From Spongiibacter thalassae (GTDB taxonomy: Bacteria > Pseudomonadota > Gammaproteobacteria > Pseudomonadales > Spongiibacteraceae), in assembly GCF_012272835.1 (NCBI RefSeq), contig NZ_JAAWWK010000004.1:248001-312000 (forward strand): a DNA stretch of 64,000 bases, given 5' to 3'. Of this stretch, positions 18,897 through 28,018 are shown one piece after another. The position numbers and the translations under genes were made by a program. The stretch's first letter is position 1; every line of letters begins with the position of its first letter. The notes under the pieces were generated by a model, which did not search any database, was not told where the DNA came from, and saw only the letters and a program-made list of their open reading frames with translations.

Positions 18897-20264
18897 TTAC
18901 CTGAGCAGCCCTGGCAACCAGGTTGCCAGGCCCGGCCACATCGCCAACATCAGCAACATCAACAACTGCAGGGCAATAAAAGGTGCAACTCCCCGGTAAA
19001 TCTGCGCTGTACTCACTGACGCCGGCGCCACACCGCGCAAATAGAACAGGGCAAACCCGAATGGTGGGGTCAAAAACGAGGTTTGCAAGTTCAGCGCGAT
19101 CATAATGCCCAACCAAATCGGATCGACACCCATAGCCAATAATATCGGCCCCACAATTGGCACAACCACAAAGGTGATTTCGATAAAATCGAGAATAAAC
19201 CCGAGCAGGAAGATCACCAGCATGACCAAAGCGGTTGCCATAACCACCCCGCCGGGCATGCTGTCGAAGAAGTGGTGAATAAGTTCGTCACCACCAAAGC
19301 CGCGAAACACCAGTGAAAAAACCGCCGCGCCGATAAGTATCATAAACACCATGCAGGTCACCTTCATGGTCTCCTGCGACACCTCGGCCAAACGCGATAG
19401 CGACAAGCGCCCCCGCGCTGCAGCCAGCAACGCGGCACCCAGAGCGCCGACCCCGGCGGCCTCGGTCGGTGTGGCGGCCCCCAGCAGAATTGAGCCCAGC
19501 ACGGTCACAATCAGCAATACCGGCGGCAAAAAGCCCTTGGCCAAATCCTTCAGCGGGGGGGGCTCAAGGTCGCTGGCAGGAGGAGCCAGCTGCGGGCGCA
19601 CAATGGCAACACCACCCACGTAGAGCATATACAGCAGCACCAGCAGCAATCCCGGCACCAGTGCGCCCACAAACAAGTCGCCAACCGACAGGGTTTTCGG
19701 GCTGAACACGCCCATATTCAACTGGGCTTGCTGGTAAGCACTGGACAGGGTATCGCCCAGCAATACCAGGGCGATCGACGGCGGAATAATCTGCCCCAGC
19801 GTACCGGTGGCGCAGATGGTTCCCGTTGCCAGCGAGGGGTCGTAGCCACGCTTGAGCATCGACGGCAGTGACATCAGGCCCATGGTCACCACGGTTGCGC
19901 CGACAATACCGGTGCTCGCCGCCAGCAACATACCCACCAACACCACTGATATACCCAAGCCACCCCGGCGGCGGCCAAACAGCGCAGCCATATTGCCCAG
20001 CAATTCCTCTGCAAGCTGGCTCTTTTCCAGTAGCACCCCCATCAGCACAAAGAGTGGTACCGCAATGAGGGTGGTATTGGAAATCGTGCCGAAAAGCCGG
20101 TTCGGCAGTGCGCTGAGAAAGGTGGGGTCGAAATGACCAATGCTGATACCGATGCCGGCAAAGATCATCGCCACACCGGCAAGGCTGAACGCCACTGGAT
20201 ATCCCAGCATCAAGACCACGCAAATGGCGAGAAACATGAGTAACGGCAGCAATTCAATCAACAT
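18897..20264 (-). CDS. dctM: TRAP transporter large permease DctM
   Basis: A 455-residue, very hydrophobic inner-membrane protein with about a dozen predicted transmembrane segments, the ion-coupled transport subunit of a TRAP system. Typical DctM motifs are GYPVAFSLAGVAMIFAG, GATVVTMGLMSLPSMLKRGYDP, LGQIIPPSIALVLLGD, GAATPTEAAGVGALGA and TSFLTPPFGFALFYLRG. It overlaps dctQ by seven bases (translational coupling). The probable partner binding protein is at 14165-15307 on the opposite strand. Confidence 0.93.
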   Translation of the reverse strand: MLIELLPLLMFLAICVVLMLGYPVAFSLAGVAMIFAGIGISIGHFDPTFLSALPNRLFGTISNTTLIAVPLFVLMGVLLEKSQLAEELLGNMAALFGRRRGGLGISVVLVGMLLAASTGIVGATVVTMGLMSLPSMLKRGYDPSLATGTICATGTLGQIIPPSIALVLLGDTLSSAYQQAQLNMGVFSPKTLSVGDLFVGALVPGLLLVLLYMLYVGGVAIVRPQLAPPASDLEPPPLKDLAKGFLPPVLLIVTVLGSILLGAATPTEAAGVGALGAALLAAARGRLSLSRLAEVSQETMKVTCMVFMILIGAAVFSLVFRGFGGDELIHHFFDSMPGGVVMATALVMLVIFLLGFILDFIEITFVVVPIVGPILLAMGVDPIWLGIMIALNLQTSFLTPPFGFALFYLRGVAPASVSTAQIYRGVAPFIALQLLMLLMLAMWPGLATWLPGLLR

Positions 20265-20764
20265 GACGGCGCTCCGCTCAACACCCGAACATTGCGCAGT
20301 AACTCAGCCACGCCCTGCAACGCCAGATTTATCGCCATTAACGGAATCAGACTTTTTAACAGGAAGACTCCGGGAATACCCCCCGATTCCGCCGATGTTT
20401 CCCGAATAGCCCAGGCTTTCGCGGTAAATTCCCAACTGCTGAAGACAATCAGCCCACAGAGGGGCAGTAAAAACACCAGGGTGCCGAGGCTGTCGACCCA
20501 CGCCCGAGTGCGGGGGGAAAATCGCTGGTAGAGAATATCTACCCGCACATGGCCACCGTGCTTGAAGGTGTAGGCGGCCCCCAACATGAAAATGCTGCCG
20601 TGCAGGTAGGTGATCGACTCCTGCATTGCCATAATGCCAGCGCCGAATCCGTAGCGCATTACCACTACCCCTGCGGTCACCGCCATCATTATCGGAATAC
20701 ACCAGGCCAACAGGCGGCCCCAAAGTTCGGTGTAGCGGTCGATCAGTAAGATGAATGCCGTCAT
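20258..20764 (-). CDS. dctQ: TRAP transporter small permease DctQ
   Basis: A 168-residue inner-membrane protein with four hydrophobic helices (about 15-37, 45-63, 88-110 and 128-150), the usual DctQ topology. MAMQESITYLHGSIFMLGAAY and HVRVDILYQRFSPRTRAWVD are typical. DctQ associates with DctM to form the membrane complex. It is the first gene of the leftward dctQ-dctM transcript. Confidence 0.9.
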   Translation of the reverse strand: MTAFILLIDRYTELWGRLLAWCIPIMMAVTAGVVVMRYGFGAGIMAMQESITYLHGSIFMLGAAYTFKHGGHVRVDILYQRFSPRTRAWVDSLGTLVFLLPLCGLIVFSSWEFTAKAWAIRETSAESGGIPGVFLLKSLIPLMAINLALQGVAELLRNVRVLSGAPSC

Positions 20765-20889
20765 GATACTTGTTTGAGTATGTCCGTTTTTATAAGCCGC
20801 ACATTATAGGCACAGGCAGCCCCGCCCCGCCATGCGACAGGCGGCGAAACGCGGTATCATTGTCGCTTTTCGCCCCGTATTGGATACAC

Positions 20890-21387
20890 ATGCAGACTCC
20901 CCCGCTCTCTGAAAAGGAAACCCGGCTTGAACTGTTCGCCGGCATCCACCCGCAAAACCAACAACCGGTGTTCGAGCAATGTCTGGCCACTCCCACGGAG
21001 ACCGAGCACCAATACCGCCTGTTGAAGTCGCCGATGTTTGTACGCGGCGTAGCCGCGCGGGATATCGTCAAAATTGTGCCGGAGTCCCGCGGTCGTTTTT
21101 CACTGGTGGAGCGCGGTGGCAACCTCTGCGTGCGGGTCTTTCTGCGCGAACCGGACAGCGCGCTTGAAGAGGCACTGACCGGCGAGCTGGAAAAACTTGG
21201 CGGCCATCTTGATATCGCCAGCGAACGGGCACTGGTGTACAGCATCCACTTTGGTATCGGCTTTCAAACGCTGGAAAAGCTGCTCGACACCCATCTGCCC
21301 AAGGGTTCTGCCCGCTGGCTCTACGGCAATGTGTATGACGATGAAGGACAGCCACTGAACTGGTGGCAGTCGATGATGCAGGTTTAG
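20890..21387 (+). CDS. DUF4265-like protein
   Basis: A 165-residue soluble protein. [20 protein letters not shown] is the segment that suggests DUF4265, followed by a predicted beta-rich middle and a C-terminal [19 protein letters not shown]. No catalytic motif is visible and the function is unknown. The start is ATG 20890; the frame is open further upstream to 20770, but that extension lacks a normal N-terminus. yaaA follows after 20 bases on the same strand. Confidence 0.6.
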   Translation: MQTPPLSEKETRLELFAGIHPQNQQPVFEQCLATPTETEHQYRLLKSPMFVRGVAARDIVKIVPESRGRFSLVERGGNLCVRVFLREPDSALEEALTGELEKLGGHLDIASERALVYSIHFGIGFQTLEKLLDTHLPKGSARWLYGNVYDDEGQPLNWWQSMMQV

Positions 21388-21407
21388 ACACGAGGCAGCC
21401 ATTAACC

Positions 21408-22181
21408 ATGCTAATGCTTATTTCTCCAGCCAAAACGCTGGACTTCGACACCCCCGCCCATACCGACATCTTTACCCAGGGGGATTTCCTCAAGCAGTCC
21501 CGCGCCCTGATCAAGGAGCTGCGCGAGCTTGCCCCCCACGATATTTCTGCGTTGATGAAAATCAGCGACAAACTGGGCAGCCTCAATCATCAGCGCTTTG
21601 CCGATTGGCACACGCCGTTTACCCCGGACAACGCCAAACAGGCCATTCTCGCCTTTCGCGGCGATGTGTACACCGGCCTCGACGCCGACAGTTTCAACGA
21701 CGATGACTTCGCCTTTGCCCAACAGCACCTGCGCATTCTCAGTGGCTTGTATGGTCTGCTGCGACCGCTGGATCTGATTCAGCCCTACCGGCTGGAAATG
21801 GGCACGAAATTCGCCAACAGCGGTGGCAAGAACCTCTATGAATTCTGGGGCGACAGCATTACCAAGGCGGTCAACAGGCAGTTGAAGGAGACCGGGCCAC
21901 TGCTGGTCAACCTGGCGTCCAACGAATACTACAGCGCGGTAAAACCGGGGCAAATCAAGGCCGACATCATTACCCCGGTGTTCAAGGACTGCAAAAACGG
22001 CAAATACAAAATCATCAGTTTTTACGCGAAAAAGGCCCGAGGACTAATGAGCGCCTGGATCATTAAAAATCGCATTACCGAGGCGGAGCATCTCAAGCAA
22101 TTTGACTGCGAGGGCTACTATTTCTGCCCCGCCCAGTCCACTGCTCGCGAGTGGGTATTCCTGCGTGACGAAGTCGCCTGA
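21408..22181 (+). CDS. yaaA: Peroxide stress protein YaaA
   Basis: A 257-residue protein of the YaaA/DUF328 family, which in E. coli lowers free intracellular iron during peroxide stress and binds DNA. Signature segments are [52 protein letters not shown] and [15 protein letters not shown]. The start is ATG 21408; an upstream in-frame start at 21363 lies inside the preceding gene and is rejected. The context agrees with an oxyR-containing genome. Confidence 0.94.
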   Translation: MLMLISPAKTLDFDTPAHTDIFTQGDFLKQSRALIKELRELAPHDISALMKISDKLGSLNHQRFADWHTPFTPDNAKQAILAFRGDVYTGLDADSFNDDDFAFAQQHLRILSGLYGLLRPLDLIQPYRLEMGTKFANSGGKNLYEFWGDSITKAVNRQLKETGPLLVNLASNEYYSAVKPGQIKADIITPVFKDCKNGKYKIISFYAKKARGLMSAWIIKNRITEAEHLKQFDCEGYYFCPAQSTAREWVFLRDEVA

Positions 22182-22186
22182 TACGA

Positions 22187-22645
22187 CTACTCCATTGCCA
22201 GAACAGCCCGCCAGTGTGCCTCCTCCACTGGCATTATCGACAGCCTGCTGCCCTTTTTAAGCAGTGCCATTCCATCAAGTGCCGGGTTGCCCTTCAGCTC
22301 CTTCAGGGTAATCAGCCGCGATAACTTACGCTGGAATTGCACATCGACCATATACCAGCGCGGATCATCGTCGCTGGCCTTGGGATCGTAGTATTTCGAC
22401 TCCGGGTTGCGCGCCGTGTGGTCCGGATAGGCCTCCCTCACCACTCTGGCAATCCCTGCCACACCGGGGGTCTTGCAGGCGGAGTGGTAAAACAGAATTT
22501 GATCGCCCACCTTCATTCGGTCGCGCATGAAATTGCGCGCCTGATAATTGCGCACACCGTCCCAATGCTCGGTGGCATTTTTCCTCGCGGCGAGGTCGTC
22601 GATACCAAAGGTATCCGGCTCGGATTTCATCAACCAGTATTGCAT
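22187..22645 (-). CDS. EVE domain protein (thymocyte nuclear protein 1-like)
   Basis: A 152-residue EVE (PUA-like) domain protein. MQYWLMKSEPDTFGIDDL, WDGVRNYQARNFMRD, GDQILFYHS and DDPRWYMVDVQF are typical of the bacterial THYN1-like group, thought to bind modified bases. The start is ATG 22645; an in-frame ATG at 22681 adds 12 atypical residues. It converges with yaaA (5-base gap) and diverges from the DUF938 gene. Confidence 0.88.
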   Translation of the reverse strand: MQYWLMKSEPDTFGIDDLAARKNATEHWDGVRNYQARNFMRDRMKVGDQILFYHSACKTPGVAGIARVVREAYPDHTARNPESKYYDPKASDDDPRWYMVDVQFQRKLSRLITLKELKGNPALDGMALLKKGSRLSIMPVEEAHWRAVLAME

Positions 22646-22703
22646 CACCTGTTCCCCTTGGGGATTATGGCAGGCCCACACTCACCCCAAATGACTGGAC
22701 GAT

Positions 22704-23294
22704 ATGATGGAAAAGCCTTTTTCACAGGCCTGCGAAAACAATAAAACACCTATTCTCGAGCAGCTGCTACCTGCATTGCAAGACAGCAGGTCAGTGCTGG
22801 AAATCGGTAGCGGCACCGGTCAGCACGCGGTTCACTTCGCCGCGGCGATGCCCCACCTGCAATGGCAGTGTTGCGACCAGCGCCCCTACCTCGACGGCAT
22901 TCGCCAGTGGATTGCCGATAGTCACCTGAGCAATCTCCTGCCTCCCCAGGAGTTTGAGGTCAATCACTCCCCCTGGCCCAGCGGCGAGTTTGACACCGTG
23001 TACAGCGCCAACACCCTGCACATTATGAGCTGGCCGTCTGTCGAGCGGCTGTTCGCTCGACTGGCCGAGCAGCCGGGCATCACTCGGCTGTGTATCTATG
23101 GCCCCTTCAACTACCACGGCGATTTCACCTCGGACAGCAATGCGAGCTTTGATCGCTGGCTGAAAGACCGCGATCCTCTCAGTGGTATCCGCGATATGGA
23201 AGCAGTCAATGCCCTCGCTGCAGAAGCCGGGTACACCCTGCACCGCGATTACGCCATGCCCGCCAATAACAGGCTTGTCATCTGGCTGCGCTAA
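22704..23294 (+). CDS. DUF938 class I SAM-dependent methyltransferase
   Basis: A 196-residue putative methyltransferase. The SAM-binding loop is VLEIGSGTGQHAVHFA (about residues 31-46). MMEKPFSQACENNKTPILE and YGPFNYHGDFTSDSN are DUF938 hallmarks. The substrate is unknown. It ends just before a strong terminator shared with the convergent OmpA gene. Confidence 0.85.
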   Translation: MMEKPFSQACENNKTPILEQLLPALQDSRSVLEIGSGTGQHAVHFAAAMPHLQWQCCDQRPYLDGIRQWIADSHLSNLLPPQEFEVNHSPWPSGEFDTVYSANTLHIMSWPSVERLFARLAEQPGITRLCIYGPFNYHGDFTSDSNASFDRWLKDRDPLSGIRDMEAVNALAAEAGYTLHRDYAMPANNRLVIWLR

Positions 23295-23310
23295 GCGTTT
23301 GACCAGCGAA

Positions 23311-23340
23311 AAAAAAACCCGCTGCAAGCAGCGGGTTTTT
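23311..23340. terminator. Bidirectional rho-independent terminator
   Basis: An AACCCGCTGC/GCAGCGGGTT stem (23316-23325 with 23328-23337) is flanked by an A run on the left and a T run on the right. It can end transcription of the DUF938 gene (+) and of the OmpA gene (-). Confidence 0.9.
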
Positions 23341-23365
23341 ATCAGAGCATGATACTCAGAGCTAC

Positions 23366-24856
23366 TTAGGGCTCGTATTCGTACTCGTACTCGTCTTCGT
23401 CGGCTGAGCTGGACTCTTCCACGGCAGCAGGCTCGTACTCATACGACTCTTCCGCAGCAGGCTCTTCAGTCATCGGCTCCTCAGTCATCGGCTCGTCCAA
23501 CATGGGCTCGTCGGCCATGGGCTCTTCAACCGCTGGCAGGTAGGAGTTGTCTACCGGCACGTCTGTGCTACCCAGAACTTTCAGCTCAACGCGGCGGTTT
23601 TGCGCACGGCCTTCGGCAGTGTCATTGCTCGCCACTGGCTGCTCTTCACCGTAGCCACGGGCAGTCAGGCGGCTGCCTTCAACCCCTTTCAAGGTCAGGT
23701 AACGCTTGACTGACTTGGCGCGGTTTTGCGACAGGTTCATGTTGTAGCTGTCGCTACCTTTGCTGTCGGTGTGACCCTGCAGCTCAACATCGAAACCAGG
23801 CGAGCTGATCAGCGTTGCCGCAACACCATCAAGGATGGTTTCAGCGTTAACGGTCAGTTGCGCGCTGTTGAATTCGAAGTTAACACCGCGAAGTACAACA
23901 GACTGCTCTTGACCACAACCATTGGACATTACCGGCGTACCAGGAGCGGTATCGGGGCAAGCGTCATTGCGATTCACAACACCGTCGCCATCGCTGTCCA
24001 GCGAACAACCCTGCTCGTCAACTTCTTCGCCGGCAGGTGTGTTGGGACACTTGTCGAGGTAGTCGGCAACACCGTCTTTGTCGCCGTCAAGGGGACAACC
24101 TACGCTGTCAACCTGAACACCGCGGGGGGTGCCGGGGCACTGATCCGCGTTGTCGAAAACGCCGTCGCCGTCAGCATCTTTCGGGCCGTACTGGGCATCA
24201 AAGAAGTTAAAGCGCAGACCCAGCAACAGGCTCTGTGCTTCGTATTCAGTTTCAAGGCGGCTGGTGTCGCTCTTGAACGTGGGGTCTTCAGACATGGCGT
24301 AGCGGTAACCGGCGTCCAGTACCACACGAGGGGTCAGGTGGTAGTTCAAACCCGCACCCAGCTGGCCAATGGTGACATCATCGCTGGCGCCGTTCACTTC
24401 CATATCGGCCATACCGATACCAAAGCCAAGGTAGGGACGCAGACGCTCACCCTGATTGAAGTCGTACCAGAAGTTGACCAACAGCTGCTCTACAGACAGG
24501 TCGCCGTTACCGTTTTCGACTTCATTCTCGCCGTCGCGGTACTCAAGCTCTGCACGCCAGGCACTGGCAAACTTGTAACCCAGGCTGATACCGAAGGCGC
24601 CATCGGCGTCATATTCGGTTTCAACATCTGATGTGCCGCCACCAGGCAGCGCACCGATGCCACCCAGCAGGCCACCAATCGGGTCATTGCCCGTTGCCGC
24701 TGCACTGGTTGTCAGTTCACCATCAGCGTCGAAAACGTCGGTATAAAACGCGTTTCCACCCAGATAGAACCCTTTCTCTTCTTCGGCAGCAACCACGCCC
24801 GCAGCAGACGCAAGTATCGCGCCAGCCATCAGGCTAGGAATCCATTGCTTGCTCAT
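23366..24856 (-). CDS. OmpA-family outer membrane protein with TSP3 repeats and acidic tail
   Basis: A 496-residue outer-membrane protein. A signal peptide (MSKQWIPSLMAGAILASAAG, cut near AAEEE) leads into an OmpA-like beta-barrel (about 30-230). Three calcium-binding thrombospondin type-3 repeats follow, such as DADGDGVFDNADQCPGTP. An OmpA peptidoglycan-binding domain (about 330-435) has HTDSKGSDSYNMNLSQNRAK and YGEEQPVASN. Unusually, about 65 further residues follow, rich in Glu, Pro, Met and Tyr, with repeats of (D/E)EPM and a terminal EYEYEYEP. The start is ATG 24856 with GGGGGA upstream; ATG 24916 adds an atypical extension. Confidence 0.92.
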   Translation of the reverse strand: MSKQWIPSLMAGAILASAAGVVAAEEEKGFYLGGNAFYTDVFDADGELTTSAAATGNDPIGGLLGGIGALPGGGTSDVETEYDADGAFGISLGYKFASAWRAELEYRDGENEVENGNGDLSVEQLLVNFWYDFNQGERLRPYLGFGIGMADMEVNGASDDVTIGQLGAGLNYHLTPRVVLDAGYRYAMSEDPTFKSDTSRLETEYEAQSLLLGLRFNFFDAQYGPKDADGDGVFDNADQCPGTPRGVQVDSVGCPLDGDKDGVADYLDKCPNTPAGEEVDEQGCSLDSDGDGVVNRNDACPDTAPGTPVMSNGCGQEQSVVLRGVNFEFNSAQLTVNAETILDGVAATLISSPGFDVELQGHTDSKGSDSYNMNLSQNRAKSVKRYLTLKGVEGSRLTARGYGEEQPVASNDTAEGRAQNRRVELKVLGSTDVPVDNSYLPAVEEPMADEPMLDEPMTEEPMTEEPAAEESYEYEPAAVEESSSADEDEYEYEYEP

Positions 24857-25106
24857 AGCTTTCCCCCAGTCATTAGTATTAAAGGTATTGTTTCCAACAT
24901 AGTATGTATAAACCACTATTCAGCGGAAGTTTAACCGAAACTACGACCGCCAGTTAGTGATATAAATCCCGCATTCTGCGCAATCCCCGGTTATGCGTGA
25001 CATAGCGCACATTTATGACTTATCTTTGTTGACATTTCAAGCAATAAAGCAGAATGCCTACCAAATACGGTACTATACCCGCTATTTCTCCAGGAGACAT
25101 TCATCA

Positions 25107-26420
25107 ATGGCAACCGAGTTGCTTTCTCCCGCAGGCAGCCTGCGCAATATGCGCTACGCCTTTGCCTACGGCGCCGACGCGGTGTATGCCGGACAGCCGC
25201 GCTACAGTCTGCGCGTCCGCAACAACGAATTCAAGGATCTCGACACCCTGGCGACCGGTATTAATGAAGCCCACGCAATGGGCAAGCAATTCTACCTGGC
25301 CTCCAATATTTCCCCGCACAACGACAAGATCCGCAGCTATCTGCGCGATCTGGAGCCGGTGATTGAACTCGGCCCGGACGCGCTGATAATGGCTGACCCC
25401 GGCCTGATTATGCTGGTCCGGGAGCGCTGGCCAGACCAGGTCATTCACCTTTCTGTGCAGGCTAACGCGGTCAACTGGGCCAGCGTAAAGTTCTGGTATC
25501 AGAACGGTATTCGCCGAGTAATTCTTTCCCGCGAACTATCACTGGATGAAATCGAGGAAATCCGTCAGCGGGTGCCGGAGATGGAGCTGGAGGTCTTCGT
25601 CCACGGCGCGCTGTGCATCGCTTACTCGGGCCGCTGCCTGCTCTCGGGCTATATGAACCACCGCGATTCAAACCAGGGCGCCTGCACCAATGCCTGCCGC
25701 TGGAAGTACGACGCCCACGCCGCAAAAGAAGACGACAGCGGCGATTTGATTGCCGTGCAAAGCTACACCCCCGAACCCCAAGTGGAGCCTGTGCTACTGC
25801 AACAGGCCCAGCGCCCCGGCGAATATATGCCCGCCTACGAGGACGAGCACGGCACCTATATTATGAACTCCAAGGATCTGCGCGCTGTGCAGCATGTGGA
25901 GCGCCTGCACAAACTGGGCATTCATTCACTGAAAATCGAGGGTCGCACCAAGTCTCACTATTATGTTGCCCGCACCGCCCAGGTCTACCGCCAGGCGCTC
26001 AACGATGCCGCCGCCAACCGCCCCTTCAATATGGGGCTGATGGATGAGCTGGAAACTCTGGCCAACCGGGGCTATACCGAGGGCTTTTATCGGCGCCACC
26101 CGCCCAAGGAGTACCAGAACTACGAGATGGGCCTGAACAACGCCCAACAGCAGCAGTTTGTCGGTGAAGTGGTCGACGCGGCTAACAACAGCGTGACTAT
26201 TGATGTCAAAAACCGCTTTGGCGTGGGTGACCCCATGCAACTGATGACCCCGGATGGCAACCATCGCTTCAACCTCAACACCCTGCTCGACAAAAAGGGC
26301 AAGGCCATAGAGCTGGCACCCGGCTCCGGCCATCGGGTCACCATCCCGCTGGACCGGGATATCCCGACGGAAAGTCTGCGTTACGGCCTGCTGGTAAAGG
26401 ATATTCACGCTCAGGGTTGA
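25107..26420 (+). CDS. trhP: U32 family tRNA hydroxylation protein YegQ/TrhP
   Basis: A 437-residue peptidase-U32-family protein. YegQ (TrhP) takes part in prephenate-dependent formation of 5-hydroxyuridine at tRNA position 34. The N-terminus is MATELLSPAGSLRNMRYAFA, and VFVHGALCIAYSGRCLLSGY is the U32 signature. Cysteines at 170, 177, 193 and 197 can bind the family iron-sulfur cluster. A C-terminal beta-barrel-like region closes the protein. The start is ATG 25107, with CAGGAGA nine bases upstream; the frame is open to 24993 but unsupported there. A TTGACA at 25029-25034 may be a -35 element, without a clear -10. Confidence 0.92.
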   Translation: MATELLSPAGSLRNMRYAFAYGADAVYAGQPRYSLRVRNNEFKDLDTLATGINEAHAMGKQFYLASNISPHNDKIRSYLRDLEPVIELGPDALIMADPGLIMLVRERWPDQVIHLSVQANAVNWASVKFWYQNGIRRVILSRELSLDEIEEIRQRVPEMELEVFVHGALCIAYSGRCLLSGYMNHRDSNQGACTNACRWKYDAHAAKEDDSGDLIAVQSYTPEPQVEPVLLQQAQRPGEYMPAYEDEHGTYIMNSKDLRAVQHVERLHKLGIHSLKIEGRTKSHYYVARTAQVYRQALNDAAANRPFNMGLMDELETLANRGYTEGFYRRHPPKEYQNYEMGLNNAQQQQFVGEVVDAANNSVTIDVKNRFGVGDPMQLMTPDGNHRFNLNTLLDKKGKAIELAPGSGHRVTIPLDRDIPTESLRYGLLVKDIHAQG

Positions 26421-26463
26421 GCCTGCTACGCTAAGTGAAACCCTGCGACGAGGCGGTGAATAA

Positions 26464-26847
26464 ATGGACAGACGGAAGTTACGCACACTGCGCGGCCTGA
26501 TTAACCTGAGTCTGCTGGCCCTGATTTTCGGCGCGATCCTGCAGTTGATGATTGGCCTGCTGGACAGCTACACCGCGCTGTTCATCGGCGTAGGCGGTGT
26601 GCTGCTTACCTTCTACTGCTATCGCCGCGCCGATCGCGAAAATGCCAACCAGCTCAGCTACAGTCTGTGGCGGCTGCTACCCACACTCGCCTTTATCGCC
26701 GCCCCCATCGCCGTGTACTGGTACGGCAGCGACGCCCAGTGGAGCACCGGTGAAATTTTGCTACTGGTGCAGATCGCCTGTAGCTACCTTGTGCCAATAC
26801 TCAGTCTACTGTTCGTGGAGCGCGCGCTGAAAAAGGCCCAGCAGTAG
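26464..26847 (+). CDS. Small four-helix membrane protein, unknown
   Basis: A 127-residue protein with four hydrophobic segments (about 10-32, 37-54, 70-86 and 96-116) and basic residues at the N-terminus (MDRRKLRTLRG) and C-terminus. I do not recognise the family. It follows trhP by 43 bases on the same strand and ends 7 bases from the convergent FemAB-like gene. No catalytic motif is visible. Confidence 0.65.
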   Translation: MDRRKLRTLRGLINLSLLALIFGAILQLMIGLLDSYTALFIGVGGVLLTFYCYRRADRENANQLSYSLWRLLPTLAFIAAPIAVYWYGSDAQWSTGEILLLVQIACSYLVPILSLLFVERALKKAQQ

Positions 26848-26854
26848 CGAGCAC

Positions 26855-27997
26855 TTACTCACTCTGCCTGAACGGCAGCATTCGCGCCGCCTCCAGTAAA
26901 TACTGGTCGATATGGCGGCGCTCCTCCCGCAGAAAGCCATCAATCGCCTGAGCAAAGCCCTCGTCGGCCAACCAGTGATTGGAGTAGGTAAGTATCGGCT
27001 CAAAGCCCCGCTGAATCTTGTGCTCGCCCTGGGCACCGGGATCAAAATGCGCCAGCCCCTGCTCGATACAGTGCTCGATGCCCTGGTAGTAGCAAGCCTC
27101 GAAATGTAGAAAGTCGTATTCGCGAACACATCCCCAATAACGGCCATAAAGGCTGTTGCTGCCCTGAAAATTCAGCGCCGCGGCCACTGGCTCCGCCCCC
27201 TGATAGGCCAGTACCAGCAACATCTGCTCGGGCATCGTGGCGGCAATCGCGCGAAAGAAGGCTTCGTTCAAATATCCGCCGTGCCCGCTGCGCTTGGCAT
27301 AGGTGGTTTGATAGCAGCGGTAGAAAAATCGCCACTGCTCGTCACTGGCCTCATCGCCGCGCAACCGGCACAGGCTCAGCCCTTGCTCTGCCACCGTGCG
27401 GCGCTCTTTGCGCAGGTTTTTGCGCTTGCGCGAACTGAACGTCCCGAGAAAGTCGTCGAAACTGGCAAAACCCCGATTGAACCAGTGATACTGCGGCCCC
27501 ACTCGCTGGGCCATCCCGGCCTGCTGCCAAGCATCGGAGCCGGGCTGATCGGGAAACAGAATATGCACCGACGACGCGCCGAGCTGCCGGGCGCGAAGCT
27601 GTAACTGCTCAACAAGCCAGGGCATCAGGGCCTCGGCGTCCAACCCTTCGCGCAAACACAGACGCGGCCCAGTGGCCGGGGTAAAGGGCACCGCCGCCAC
27701 CAGCTTGGGATAGTAGTCGCGACCATAGCGTTGATAGGCATTGGCCCAGGCCCAGTCGAACACATATTCGCCGTAGCTATGGGATTTGATATACAGCGGC
27801 AGCACCCCGACCAACACCCCACCTTCGCGCAACAGCAGGTGTTGGGGTTGCCAACCGGTTTCCCGGCGACAGGCCCCACTGGCCTCAAGCGCCGCAAGAA
27901 AGCCATGTCGAGTGAAGGGATAGTGTTGTCCGGTCAGCGCATCCCATGCCTCCGCCTCAACCTCGGCTATCGCCTCGCAGTATTCCAGCTCAAGCAT
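26855..27997 (-). CDS. FemAB-like GNAT-fold protein (DUF482)
   Basis: A 380-residue protein of the DUF482 / FemAB-related acyltransferase group. Recognisable parts are YPFTRHGFLAALEASGA, LLLREGGVLVGVLPLYIKSH, GEYVFDWAWANAYQRYG, FSSRKRKNLRKERR and a C-terminal HFDPGAQGEHKIQRGFEP. Members are predicted aminoacyl or acyl transferases; the substrate is unknown. It lies downstream of ubiC-ubiA on the same strand, 21 bases after ubiA, and may ride on that transcript. Confidence 0.83.
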   Translation of the reverse strand: MLELEYCEAIAEVEAEAWDALTGQHYPFTRHGFLAALEASGACRRETGWQPQHLLLREGGVLVGVLPLYIKSHSYGEYVFDWAWANAYQRYGRDYYPKLVAAVPFTPATGPRLCLREGLDAEALMPWLVEQLQLRARQLGASSVHILFPDQPGSDAWQQAGMAQRVGPQYHWFNRGFASFDDFLGTFSSRKRKNLRKERRTVAEQGLSLCRLRGDEASDEQWRFFYRCYQTTYAKRSGHGGYLNEAFFRAIAATMPEQMLLVLAYQGAEPVAAALNFQGSNSLYGRYWGCVREYDFLHFEACYYQGIEHCIEQGLAHFDPGAQGEHKIQRGFEPILTYSNHWLADEGFAQAIDGFLREERRHIDQYLLEAARMLPFRQSE

Positions 27998-28018
27998 ATT
28001 CAGGCCCTTGCGCCGGTA

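Noticed and set aside
23726-24631. A 301-codon plus-strand frame opposite the OmpA gene
   Set aside because: It is the shadow of the barrel and TSP3 regions; the minus-strand protein explains the sequence fully.
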